Source: Baylisascaris procyonis (lineage: Eukaryota; Nematoda; Chromadorea; Rhabditida; Ascarididae). Taken from it: 64,000 nt of DNA. How positions within the stretch are numbered: position 1 is the stretch's first letter; the number at the start of each line of letters is the position of its first letter. Shown piece by piece: positions 13,214-25,281 of the stretch. The notes under the pieces are model-generated. The model was not told the origin of the DNA. It did not search any database and was given only the letters and a program-made list of their open reading frames with translations. The stretch covers positions 558,001 to 622,000 of the forward strand of contig JAZARR010000231.1 of the NCBI GenBank assembly GCA_037389465.1. Direction: 5' to 3'. The position numbers and the translations under genes were made by a program.

Positions 13214-13968
13214 TCGCTTATTATGTGAGTTGCGTTTGCGAGTAAGTGCTTAGCGACGTTTTCAAATTCAAATTCTGCAAAGCGAATTCACATCCATTTC
13301 CTTTCATTTTCATGCATTCTTTACAAATCCGGTCTGAATGTCGTATTGTCGCAGCGGTCGATTCGTATGATGATCTCCACACCTATTTGTGAAATGTTAA
13401 TACTAATGGTATTCATGAAATTTAGTGAAGCCTATTACTTCTTTGAAATCTAATATTATGGACCCCATGCTTCTTTATAAACTATGAATTTGCAACTTTC
13501 TCAACAATTCTAGGTCAAACTAACTACGAGGAAACTTAAAAATGTGAATTATAGAAGAAGTGAGAACCTGAAAAAGCTAAAGCAACTACCGGTCCCACTT
13601 ATGAGAGATCTTCAATCCTCTGTGCCTTGCGGCACATGAGTCTTTAATATTGCAGTAAACTTTCAATGCGTACTGTTTGCCTATCGCACTCATCGATATT
13701 CTCTTTCCTTTGTTTCTGATATTTTTCAATTTGCAGATGACCAAAACCGTTCTACTCATATTGCGTTCGCTACAACTTACCTCGTTTCTGTCAAGTGGAT
13801 TACGGTACTACGCTAAAAATCTTTAAGTTGGAGTCACTGGAATATCCCCGTCTAAATTTGACTTCATCCTTTGTTTTAAAATGGCGCACGGTTTTTCCTT
13901 CCGTCCGCTTTTCACAGTTTTTCAAAGTGTCCGTGAAGGTGGATGGCTCAGGTGTGCATATCAGGTAA

Positions 13969-14008
13969 TCAACAACGAGAACTTGTTGCATTTCGTTCTC
14001 GTTGTTGA
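13969..14008. repeat. Perfect 14-bp inverted repeat (hairpin)
   Basis: TCAACAACGAGAAC (13969-13982) and its exact reverse complement GTTCTCGTTGTTGA (13995-14008) enclose a 12-base loop. It lies upstream of the small membrane protein gene, about 750 bases from its ATG. Confidence 0.7.
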
Positions 14009-15540
14009 GGCGGTTCATATGCCGAAATTACTCTAAATGAATAGCATTAGATAGAAAAGACCGGATTTTATGGAAATTACGGCAGTACAAACCATCATTT
14101 CTATCTAAATCAACTTCTGGAAAAAGCAAAAGAATACAATATGTATTGGTACTTTCTACTCACTGATTTAGGGAAAGCTTTCGAAATCAATAAAAAAATC
14201 ACCGTCTTTTGAGCTCGTAATGAGTATGGAATTAACAGGGAGTTAAAAAAAGGGATATGCGAAATTAGCATCGAAGATCTATCAAAATTGAGAAACTGAG
14301 CTCTTTACCTTTCCAATAGGAATTCTGCTCTGCAAAAGTGTTAGACAAGGTGACACTGTTTCTCTAAGCTGTTGATGACTTGCTTCAAGACGATTCTTAG
14401 AAGTTGTTTCTTTTTTCAGAAAAAAAAACAAAAAAAAACAGCGCGACAGAGATGAGAAAACGCTGTAAAGGTGTGAAACTGAAGGCCGTTGGTTTAAACG
14501 ACAGTGAATAGAATAGTCACCGAGGATTTTACAAATTACATTTGCCTCAAGCAGAACGTCAATTTGCGTCACGTAAGACTTGTGTACTTGTAGACTTGGG
14601 AAATGAAGCGCCTCTTAGTGGAATGTATTTGACGCCTCACAGAAGTCATTGCAAAAACAAGAGCACACATGCACACCCATTTCTTCAATTCGGCTGTCTT
14701 GGCCGCAGAGATATCTGGCAGAGAGACTTGAGCTCTCACCATTGCAAAGAGGGAAAGCAGACCGTAGTGGAATGAGAAATAAAAGGGAGAATGCTGAAAA
14801 TATCGCTCTGCGACCCTATATTAAACATAACGGCGTTGAGCGAGATACGTAGCACTATTGGGTAATTCAGTGATATCCGAAAAAACACAGGCGTCCACTT
14901 CTGTCAATTTTGTTAACAGTGACCAATTTGGGCTAACACTGAACCACAATTGGATGCAAGTTATGAACGACGGAAAAGTTTGGAATCTCGATGTATGCAA
15001 CTTGATTATCGTCGCATTTTGCACAGATTAAGATGAAGATAACACTCTTTGAATACATACAAACATATAAATATATTGTGTATTTGTTATGTATAGAGCT
15101 GCCAGTGCAATTAGAAGGGTGCAGTTTGGGCAAATTTTAATGGCCAACGGCTTTACAGTGAGAATTGGTTGATCCTCACATATGGTACACATAAGCATCT
15201 TAAAGAAAAACCATCTTGCCAACAAACTATGCCAAAGAGAGCGACGAAGTCATGCGATAATCGAAAGGGCTAGCATAGTTTATATGAGAAACGCGCCACA
15301 CGTAAACGCCGCAAAAGAAGTGGATGAGATCGTAAGCAATGAACTAATCTTTAATTAAGGAAATTGCTGTGTGGATAACTGAGAGGATTTGCCACAAGAA
15401 AACAGATTAAAAATATTGCGACGATCGCCTATTGACGCAATGCCACAAATATCCACATAATCGTCTCTGTGAAAACTGTTGATGCATTCTGTACACGATG
15501 ATGACCTGTAAGGGTTTCGAGCACCGTTTTTTGCCTCTTG

Positions 15541-15590
15541 CCTTTAACTTGCCCCTGAAGGATCCGTAAATCCTTTCTCTTTCGATGCTT
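15541..15590. repeat. Dispersed repeat, copy A
   Basis: This 50-base stretch aligns without gaps to 60789-60838, about 80 percent identical by eye, sharing blocks such as TTTCGATGC and AAGGA.CCG.AAATC. Read on the minus strand, both copies encode a similar string (HRKRKDLRILQGQVKG here). The similarity is clearest in this core and fades on both sides. Confidence 0.6.
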
Positions 15591-15878
15591 GGGGGAGTGT
15601 GAGGTCGTCGCTCCGACGGAGCCTTGGCACGAACCTTCGCAGCAAGCAGCACTGGGCACTCATCACGCCCGAGCCAGTTCACGGTTCGACCGCTAACCGC
15701 TAAGGTCCAAACCTACCCTTCCGAGGAACCGCTCGCCAAAAGCGAGTTCATTCTGATTCATTTGGATGGCTTACTGATTCTGCGCATGAAAAACGCCCAG
15801 CTGCCCTCACAAACAGAACAAGCGCTTCTACCGTATCAACTTAATAAAAAACTGTACGAAGTAAGATGGTTTAAAAAC

Positions 15879-15884
15879 TTTATT
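15879..15884 (-). terminator. Poly(A) signal of the FBPase gene
   Basis: TTTATT on the plus strand is AATAAA on the minus strand, about 90 bases past the FBPase stop codon, the expected place for a nematode cleavage and polyadenylation signal. Confidence 0.55.
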
Positions 15885-15973
15885 TAGGCACTATAAAGAG
15901 TTTTCCAATATTTCAAAAAATTAAACAAAATAAACGAAAATGAAGAACAACAAGAGTACATATAATGCACTTC

Positions 15974-18537
15974 TTAGGAGTCGTATTTTTTGATGTATTC
16001 CATCGCTTCGAGGACATCCTCCTTAGAGCCAAGAATTATAGGGGCTCGCTGATGGATCGACTCAGGTTGAATGTCGAGGATGGGACTAGTGCCGGTTGTT
16101 GCCATTCCTCCTGCATTCTCCAATATGAATGCCATAGGGAAGCATTCATAGAGAAGTCGCAACTGAATATTAAAAATCATTTTGTTGCCCAATTGTATTT
16201 CGGTCAACTCCCACTGCACGATCGATCAACATTGGGCAATATATGAGCCTACGTTAGTGTCGTCGTCGCATACTATAGACGTGTGATTACACATATATAG
16301 AACACTCCCAATCGTATGCGTATGCCTTAGTTACAAGAAGCGAATAGGAGGTACATTTTTGTAAATTCACCTGTTTAAATTATACTACCTTTTCAAAAAT
16401 CAGTTGGATAAGGTAGATATTGACAAATTTGACGCCCGGTGGGGCGTCAAAACTTTGGAAGCTTGCGTTTGTCCATATCGATGTATTATACCAACAAATC
16501 TATAAATATCAAATGCCGGAAATTTATGCTTCCCTTGGAAATTGAAATAGTTTGTTAGGGATATTTGAAAGTATGAAGAAAGCAGGACATTTCCCACCAA
16601 CCTGAGAAATAGTGGTGAGAGAGGAAATTATGGCTGCAAAACAGGAAATGAATTTGCCTTTTGGCCTTTATGATGCGCAAAAAAAAGGTGAAAATCTCAA
16701 TTACTGTGGATGAATGAGATATATACCGTAGTTGGAACGCAACTTTTCCAAAAGTGCAGTTTTCAAATCTATATTAATTTATAGGTTTCTAATTTGGTTC
16801 ATTATAGAGCGTTCGGCTTTTCTGAAATTTTCATCAAAATTCTTGAAACAATCCCTACTCGCCGACTGAGGGTTGAACGGTTAGGAAATGTTGCACGAGA
16901 AGCGCAGTGGAGCGATAGCCTATTACCTTTCAACTAATCAGGAGGGATGTTTCTGCGCGACCAGGATAAAGCAAGTTTGCTACAACTGGAAGGAATATTC
17001 TATGTCTGAGAAGGAGAGAATTTTTTTAGGAAAAATATTTCCCGACAAAGCCAATGGTTGGTACTTTGTGGGAATATCTCTTATGTAGTCAATTTTCAAG
17101 AAAACGAATAACCGACAATAAAGTATAACTTTCACATTGAATGGACTCAAGAATTTTTCAACACTTTTGGTACAATTTTTTGAAAAACATGAGCCGTTGA
17201 AAAAACAGAAGCATAAAATTCAAAATCATCACTCATTTTTGATGAAAACCGTCCATTGGCCAAAGTAAACAAGTGTGTATTGATGAGATTACGTCTTGAA
17301 CGGAAAAACTTCATTCAATCGTTTTTCATACTGCTACTCTATAAGGAGGCAGCCCAAACCACAGACCACTCGTCAAGAAGCGACACGAGGAACCATAAAC
17401 CCCTTTAAGGACTGAATGGTGGCAAAAGATTATGAGAAAAGGAAATCGGCCTGAAGCTCAGATTAAAAAGGTGACACCTTTCCGCCTGGTGCATTCGCTG
17501 TTGGCGGATATAGAAAGATTCCTCCGTTGAGAAGTGTTCTATGCACATCGGCTACCATCGATCCAACATAACGTTGTGCATAAGCCTTCCTACCGTCCTC
17601 AAATGAAACGCAATTCAATTTTGTGATGAAGACATACTGAAAATCTGAAGATTCCTTCTTGAACTACACCTTCGATGGCAGTGCTAAACTTGAAACTTAA
17701 ATATGTGATGGTAAGAAGGAAAACATAGTATGGTAAGACAGAGTGCAAAATTTATAAGTGTAGAGAAGCTATACAAGATTCTCCGTGAAGTTTATAGAGA
17801 ACGTTGTTGAACCACCAACCACCAAACCGAATAACAGACTGGTTAGCCAACGGTGTTAGGAAATTTTTGAAACACTGCTCCAATACTAATAATTCATTAG
17901 TTAAAAGTGTAAACGATCGGGAAAATGTTATTATCACTGCATCTAGAAAAAGTGAGTTGAAAAAAGTTGTAATCGTTCATATGCAGCTCCATATCGGCCG
18001 CATTCCATCATAAGTAAGAAAAGTCTCATTTTCCGTCCTTACGATGGACCTTAATGCGACTATAAGCTGTTGAAAGCCACTTTTAAAGCATATGTGAAGG
18101 TGACTGCCAAATTGATGAGATTACCGGCGGATCTTTCCTGCTTCGAATATATTCCGCGACACCCTTCGTCCAATGTTTCGAATATCCTTCATTAATGCTA
18201 TATACGGTTCCTCTTGGTTTGCATCGCATATTGGGATGTGTCAGTATGAACTCTCCAACCGACTGCAATCGATTCATCTCACATTAAATGTGACCCCAAA
18301 TTCAATCAAAATGAGATATGATAAACGAGAATGTTAAACATTAGAAATAGACATTATCGATTATTTCCTCATGAAATTTGTTTTTAAAATGATCTCATCA
18401 CTATCCCACTTATTTTTTGCAGCTGTATGATCTATAATATTGCTTTCATTTAATGACAACATTAGTTGATTTCGTTGGAATTCAGTCACAAAGTACAATG
18501 ACATATAGCTTCCTCCCTTAACTTAACGTTATTGCAG

Positions 18538-18581
<44 letters not shown>

Positions 18582-21500
18582 CCATGAAGTTGCAAAATGC
18601 ATGCAGTAAACATACAAAATGTTTCATGTGCAATGTCTCTTTGATATCCGAAATTCAACCATACAGCGATACAATATTTGACTGAGTTTCATAGCGAAAA
18701 ATGCAACGACGATCATGAAAGCAAAAAAGCAATGACGAATTGGAAAATTGAATTTTTTTGCACAGAGTTTCAACAGAATCGAATCTTTCGCAATGATTGA
18801 ATTCTGCTTCCATTCTTTGTGAAAAAAAAAAAGAAGAAAACAATTAGAGAAGCATAATAGAGAGGTTGACCTAATATGTCCCTTTGCGTTCCGTCCATCT
18901 CGCCAGACAATTTCATTAGTTACCAAAAAAAGGTGGCATGTATAAAATAATACCTCTGTATTCTAAGTAATCAGCACCTCGCATAAATAATGTTCAAAAG
19001 ATTCGGCTACCAACCTATACAAATAATCCAACAAAATATTTGCTTCTATTGTGATCCGATTGAAGTAAAATGAAGAACTGACCGACGTGAAAGAAATAAA
19101 TTTCTTTTCAGCTTTAAATAAATGTAATTTCCTGAGAAATCAATAGGTTGAAATGGAATCAATGGGTTGAAATGGAATAGCGCTTATACGAAAACAATCT
19201 ATGGTATATGTAAAAAACGAATTCTGTAAATATACTTTGAGTGGTCTATCAGCCTAAATTGGTCTATCAATCGGACAGACAAACAAGTGCACAAATACAC
19301 ATATCTAAGTATGGACACCACATTATCATAACACACTTTTATAAAGCAAATTGAAAAAAAAAAAATATTAAAAATGAGGATTCCTTCATTAGTTTGAAAA
19401 TACCGCATTCATCAGCAACAAATTTGACTTTATTTTGTCTCATTTCGATAAATCGATCACCTTACCGGGTCGAGAGTGAAACCATTAACACCATCCCCAG
19501 TTGAGAGCACAACCATCGTAGCTGAGCCGTATAGTGCATAACCAGCAGCCACCATTTTACGACCAGGTTGCAGCACATCATCAAGACATGGTTCACCTTC
19601 AGTTTCCTGCATAAACAAAATTCTTACTTATCACCACACTCTAATCGCCTTATCTCAACCGAACCTTGGAAACTCTTGATCCAGATTCAGTCTACAAAAG
19701 TATTCATTTGACATTAACTTTACAATGGGAGAGATCAAATTAGTTGTAATGTCAACACCTTACACCTCCATGCAGGTGAAATGGTTCCGTTCTCGGAATT
19801 TGTTTAGGTTTCAAATTTTCTTTTTAAAGAATTAATGGTAATGTAGTTTCTAAACTCCTCAAGGTTTAAAGTTCCAAGCATCAATCACAACAGCTCTTGC
19901 CGTTATTAAAGTAATTGTAAGCAATATTAGAGATAAGTGATTTCAGCGACACATTCGGCTCCCTCAATAAAGTGCACAAACCTTGCGATAAATGCCAAAG
20001 ATTGTGCCGATGGAGACGAGACAGTCGATGTTCGATGATCCGTCGAGTGGATCGAATGCGACGATATACTTGCCTTGACGGCTTTTCTCGACCTTTTAAT
20101 TGATCAACTTTAGGCCGTAATGAAGAAGATGAAATTGAGTTAGAAGTAAAAAAAAGAAGAATACCTGCCACAAAGAGGAATTAAGTGCAGAAAATTATAT
20201 GCAGTATTTTCCACAGAGGGAAAATTCTCTTTCGAAAGTTGGGAAAACAGAAAACGTGAGGGCTTGAAAAATGGTTATATTACGGCCCGAAATGAGACAC
20301 ATCGAAATGCACAGGGAAAAGTTTATTCAATTGATAGATGTCGTGTAAATAGGTATGACGATAGTTGAACAATGCAAATTTCGCGTTATTCACCAACTTC
20401 AAGCATCAACAAGATGTGATACAATGAAATAAAACAAACAAGAAGCAAATAAATCACTCAAACAATATGCTGCAAAATGAGCATAGTGCCCTCGACTCTC
20501 GCCTAAGTGAAAAGATTTCCGATCATTTCGTTTGCCTAATACAGGGCAAATATTTCTTTAATTAACGGTACTGCATAAGGTGCCAATAAATTGAGGGTAT
20601 ATCTCCGAATGTGATTCCATGATTCCTCCAAACAAATCCATCAACTATAATGTGTTTAACAGCATCTTCTCCAAGACGGTCACTCCATCTATTTAAAAAA
20701 TCACATCGATATGCAAAATGTGGAGAGTGAATTTTTGACAGCATCCATGTTGCAATATGCGAACGCCCTTTCTTTATAAAAATTGAAAAAAGTTCAATTC
20801 CACCTGAACGAGTTCATCATTTTCTTCGGAGACAAGAAGGCACGTCGTGTATGATGACTTCAGCATGTTGATCATAAGTGAGTTGGAAAGCACATCTAAC
20901 TTCTTCACTTCTTCCCCTTGTATGTTTGTCGATCCCGCAATACCGTACCTAAATAAAATCAGATTGCCTTCTAAACATCCTAACCAGTGCATAAAAGCAT
21001 TCTGTCTGCAAAGAAAAATTCTAAACAAAATAAGCATAAAAGTATGCCAGAATGGATGGCACGATATGGGCTTTAGTATTTTCCTCACTTGACCAACTGC
21101 TTTTGCAAGTTACGAAATAGTGAGTGCGCAAAATAAATTAAAAATGGACTAACTAATTCTTTGATATTTGAAATAAGTCAGCTGCCCAAAAAGATCAAAA
21201 TAAGATCTAAATAATATCTCTCAGAAAGATCTAAATAAACCCTATTTTTGTGCACTTTTGCATATTTCTTTGTAAAATTCCAGCGCAAATCATGACTGAC
21301 TTTGACTTTCAACTTCGTTCTACGATCTCATCGAAACCTTGAATTTTGCCAATATTCTATCATCTTAGTAATGACGCGTTTGCTAAATCCTAAATATATT
21401 CTCGTCAGAAGAGGATTTATTGCGCAAACATTTTTCGAAATGCTCATTCAGCTATACGCATTTCACAAGTTGAATTCCTTTCATAACGTTGACGGAGATA

Positions 21501-22761
21501 AAGCTTCAGAAACCTCGTACGACGTCTTTTCGACGTCATCCATCGAAAGAGAACAAGCTCAATTATCTGGCCAGTAGTTTTCTGCCAAATCAGTGAAGAT
21601 TCCTTTAATTGTTACCTCTTATTTCCTCTTAATTGCTGACTGTAATTGCATGGCTGCCTTCATTACTTACGATTCCGTTTCAATGCTTAACAGTGAAAAA
21701 AACCTCTCTCACGTACTATGAGGAAATCACTGATGCCCGAACATCTGTGATATTTGATGCACTGATCATTTACATAATCGATGTTTTGAAATCAGTATAA
21801 TTTGAATGGTTTAATTTTTGACTTAATTTAGAATTGATCTAAAAGATGACCTCAAATATAACTCAAATATTCCTCTTCTTTAAACTTGAATGAAATCATG
21901 CTCATAGATAAAATAAAATTTTAACGATTATTTGTTTTCATTTCACTCATATATTTCTCAGTGATAATTAATGCTGTAGTTGAAGTAATTAATTTTTCAT
22001 GAAACTTTACTCTAACTTATATTTCAGTGAAGTGAATCACATTAAAAGTAAAGTGTTGTATTTTCACTACAATATACTCTATCTAAAATTAAAAGTAAAG
22101 TGTTGTATTTTCACTACAATATACTCTATCTAAAATTAAAAGTAAAGTGTTGTATTTTCACTACAATATACTCTATCTAAACCTTGGCTTACCAAATATA
22201 ATTTATAAGATTCAAGAGACAAGAAATGAACTCCTCTGCCAAACGTATAATTTTAGAAAGTTCTTTCTTAACGACGAAAATCTGCATGTATTATAGCTGT
22301 TTTATATTCTACCACTATCAAATAAAGTAACAAAGTGGAAATCAAAATAAAGGATTATAATATCATAGGGAACTAATTGCATTGCTAAAAAAGAGAACAT
22401 TTCAAATGAAAATGCTACTGCAACTTAGCGGCTAAAGTATTCATGTTGCTATAGAGTAATGCTTGTGCTACTTGTTTTATTTCTTCTCAAGACAGATATA
22501 AAAGCGATCATTATTTTCGACTAAAATTGTCATTATGTATGTCAGACAATCGTTATAGGATTAGCATGAATATTAAGTAGCATACAGTTGTGCGAGGCCA
22601 GCTTTTTGAGTTGCCGATGAGATCGCTTTGATAGCGGTGAGTAAACTCGTCAATAAAGTCGTCAGATCACCTGTTGCACCAGGAAAACGTTTCTGTTCAG
22701 CTAGAACGAAACGTTGTAGCGTCATAGCGTCTGTTTCGATACCATATTCACGGCCAGCCAT
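15974..22761 (-). CDS. fbp-1: Fructose-1,6-bisphosphatase
   Basis: The enzyme hydrolyses fructose 1,6-bisphosphate to fructose 6-phosphate in the cytosol, the committed step of gluconeogenesis. The seven exons on the minus strand are 22761-22586, 20948-20804, 20092-19982, 19606-19466, 18262-18125, 17597-17478 and 16162-15974. Every phase fits and the total is 339 residues, matching the usual length of animal FBPases. Visible motifs are [18 protein letters not shown] at the start, [10 protein letters not shown] (AMP-site loop with both threonines), [22 protein letters not shown] (the acidic metal ligands), [18 protein letters not shown] (FBPase core, ligand aspartates), [13 protein letters not shown] and [21 protein letters not shown], with a C-terminal [10 protein letters not shown]. 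All catalytic and AMP-inhibition residues I could place are kept, so the enzyme should be active and allosterically inhibited. The acceptor of the sixth exon reads TTTGAG rather than the usual CAG. Possible forkhead sites lie about 2.5 kb upstream. Confidence 0.97.
18542..18581. repeat. (TA)20 microsatellite
   Basis: An uninterrupted TA dinucleotide tract of 40 bases in an FBPase intron. Confidence 0.95.
22044..22181. repeat. 47-bp tandem repeat, three copies
   Basis: The unit begins AAAAGTAAAGTGTTGTATTT and ends CTCTATCTAAAATT. Copies start at 22044, 22091 and 22138. They are identical except that the third breaks off after CTCTATCTAAA. The array sits in the first FBPase intron. Confidence 0.95.
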
Positions 22762-23738
22762 GATTACTGAAGTAGCACCCTTAATAAGTAACACTTACGG
22801 AAGAAACAAAAATTTTAAGAAAATAAACGAAATGAATTGTGGAATTCATCTTAAAACTTTAGATTTTTACGTAAAAAAAACTTCGTCCATAATTCCATAA
22901 AAATGAGAAATAGCGAAAAAAAGAGATTCAAAATCTTGAGGCATAGTACATTAGCCAAAGTTTAATTCTAATTTCAATTGTGGAATGTAGCAATTTTTGT
23001 CGATCTCAGATTCAGAACTTACTTTACTCAAAACGATAGGTAATAATTGCGAAAACAGAAAACGTAATGCCGATTTTATAACTGCAATTTGCCGCAATAG
23101 CGTCATTTATTAAGCTTGTTGTTGCCGGATATGGCACTTCTAAATGAAAATATTTTCGTCAAAATATCATAGGCCAAGATTTACAGCTTTCACTTTGTGT
23201 GTTGCTATGTATCGAATAAATCAACTTAACTTGGTCCGTTTGGCAGTGACAGCTTTACGATAAACAACAAAGATTGCTACAACTATATGGCCGTAATAAT
23301 TTTCAAAGATTGCATAACAAAACTCATAACAGCTTTCAAAGATTTTCTGAATTTCTCATTTTTCGTTCATTCATATTAACACATTTCAAGTTAATTTTCT
23401 CCAGCTTCCAAGTTTATTAACTCATAAGGCATACGTTCTAAAGGTCAATGAAAATATATGCTACGAAAGCAGGGGCAAGCGCTAATAATCTCATGCGTTT
23501 AAATGGCTTTAATTATAGGAAAACCCGTATTCAATGATTATCACATGATAGAAAGGTATATTATTATCGTGTTCTGATATGACTTCTTCAACGATCGTAA
23601 AATGACTTGCAAGAACTAAAGCAAACAACGGGAATACCTATCCTATAACGAGAGGAGAGAAGAAACAAGGCAAAAAAAAATTGATCGAGGCTGCGAAGCA
23701 ATGAATGCTCCGCATTTGCTATGCCATACGAGCGAGCG

Positions 23739-23761
23739 CACACACACACACACACACACAC
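23739..23761. repeat. (CA)n microsatellite
   Basis: A CA dinucleotide run of about 23 bases directly upstream of the FBPase coding region. Confidence 0.9.
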
Positions 23762-25249
23762 GCAATTGGGCAAGTGCATTGTGTTGTTTACTAGTTTGCC
23801 TACTGCTCTACAATTCTGATTCATACTAGCGTCAAAACGAGTTAAAGACAAGCTCGAGACAAGGAGATACTACACATTGATGCGCTACAAGTTCTTCAAT
23901 GCTGTTGCGAAGTTGTTTTATACAGCCACATTAAGGCAACATCGTGTCTGTATGTGTCTGTCTGTGCGTATATGTTTGTCTCTCTGCTCGCTAGTCTGAA
24001 CATCATAGCTGTTAAAGCCAGAATTATAAAATTTGATGGGCATAATATGAATTATTGGTCCATCTTCTACGTGTTGCTTCAATTCATTAGCCGTCGATCA
24101 GATTGCCATTTTACAACAGTCCAATCATAGATAAACGAATTATTTGTGCAAGATTTGCACTGTCGATTGGATTATTTAAAATAAAAAGCATTATTTCGAT
24201 TATGCTAATCCTTGTTATATCGAGCGAGAGGTAGTTAAAAGCGCATACCGTTCCAGCTATCATGACAGACTTCCCCACTTGTACCCTGATCCGAAAAGTT
24301 AAAAAAAAAGCGATCCGCATAAAATCTAGAAAACGCCCTCAAATATGCAAATTTTTAGCTGTCTTATTTTTTACCACCGTTCAAAGGTTAAAAACAATTT
24401 GAAAGTGGTAGATGAATGTATGGATTACAATGAGCAACGTATAACTGCGCGATATTATGTGCAGATATGATATCATATTGAACATTCTAGATTCAAATTC
24501 AACAACGTATAGAATAGAGATGGAATATTTACATCATTTCAATGTTTTCAAATCATATAAAATGCCTCTTTTTTTTGCAATCGAATCTAATTAAAGAAAA
24601 CCCTTAAGTTTCACCGGAAGAAATCATTCTTTTCTTTCAATAATTTCACTTCAAATATATTTTCACAAATTCAAAATTAACCAATTTTTGATAACGAATG
24701 TTGCTCAGATCAAATATTGTGCGTAAATAAAACATTTCGATACATAAATTTCAATATTTTCGTTGATGTTTCGTATGAATAAAATGTTTACTTTCTAAAA
24801 AGAGAGAATCTGATTTATCGATTAAAGAAATCAGACGAAATTAAGAAAAAATAGAGGGAAATAAAACACGCACCTGATTTAAAAAAAAAACAACAACAAC
24901 AATTTAACTTCATTTCAAGTGGAAAAATATTTCGCTTAAAACCAAATTTGATTAGGAAATTATTTTATGTGACAAAAGAAATTTTTTCGTTCGATGCATC
25001 AAATGGCATCAAAAAATGACAACGAGTTGAGGGTTCGATGAAGGAAAACGGCTGCACATTTGCACACACCGCACAGCTGCCCATCGCAGTGAGCAAGTGA
25101 GGAAACAAGAGGCCTCCAAAATATGATCGGTTAACGATCTCAACAACAACGGAAAACCCGTCGATCGTCGATTAACGCATCAATGCCCCTTACATTTCAC
25201 GACCGCGAGAGGTCATTTTGCTTCGACTCATCGCTTATCATTCAGGCAG

Positions 25250-25281
25250 TTGACCATTGTTTACTTTGACCACTGTTTACT
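25250..25281. promoter_or_regulatory. Two tandem 16-bp units with forkhead cores upstream of FBPase
   Basis: TTGACCATTGTTTACT is followed at once by TTGACCACTGTTTACT; the two differ at one base. The first contains TTGTTTAC, the known DAF-16/FOXO binding element, and the second the TGTTTAC core. Each is preceded by TTGACC, which resembles a nuclear-receptor half site. The pair lies about 2.5 kb upstream of the FBPase ATG. FBPase genes are FOXO targets in other animals; control here is inference. Confidence 0.45.

Larger units (their letters stand above)
13214..15973. other. Intergenic region between the small membrane gene and FBPase, no gene supported
   Basis: It contains the promoter side of the minus-strand membrane protein gene and the 3' flank of the minus-strand FBPase gene. 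Overlapping short frames occur at 14282-14572 (minus), 14542-14775 (plus) and 15407-15887 (both strands), but none carries a known motif or clean exon structure. The 15480-15760 part is a GC-richer dispersed repeat, described separately. Confidence 0.45.
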
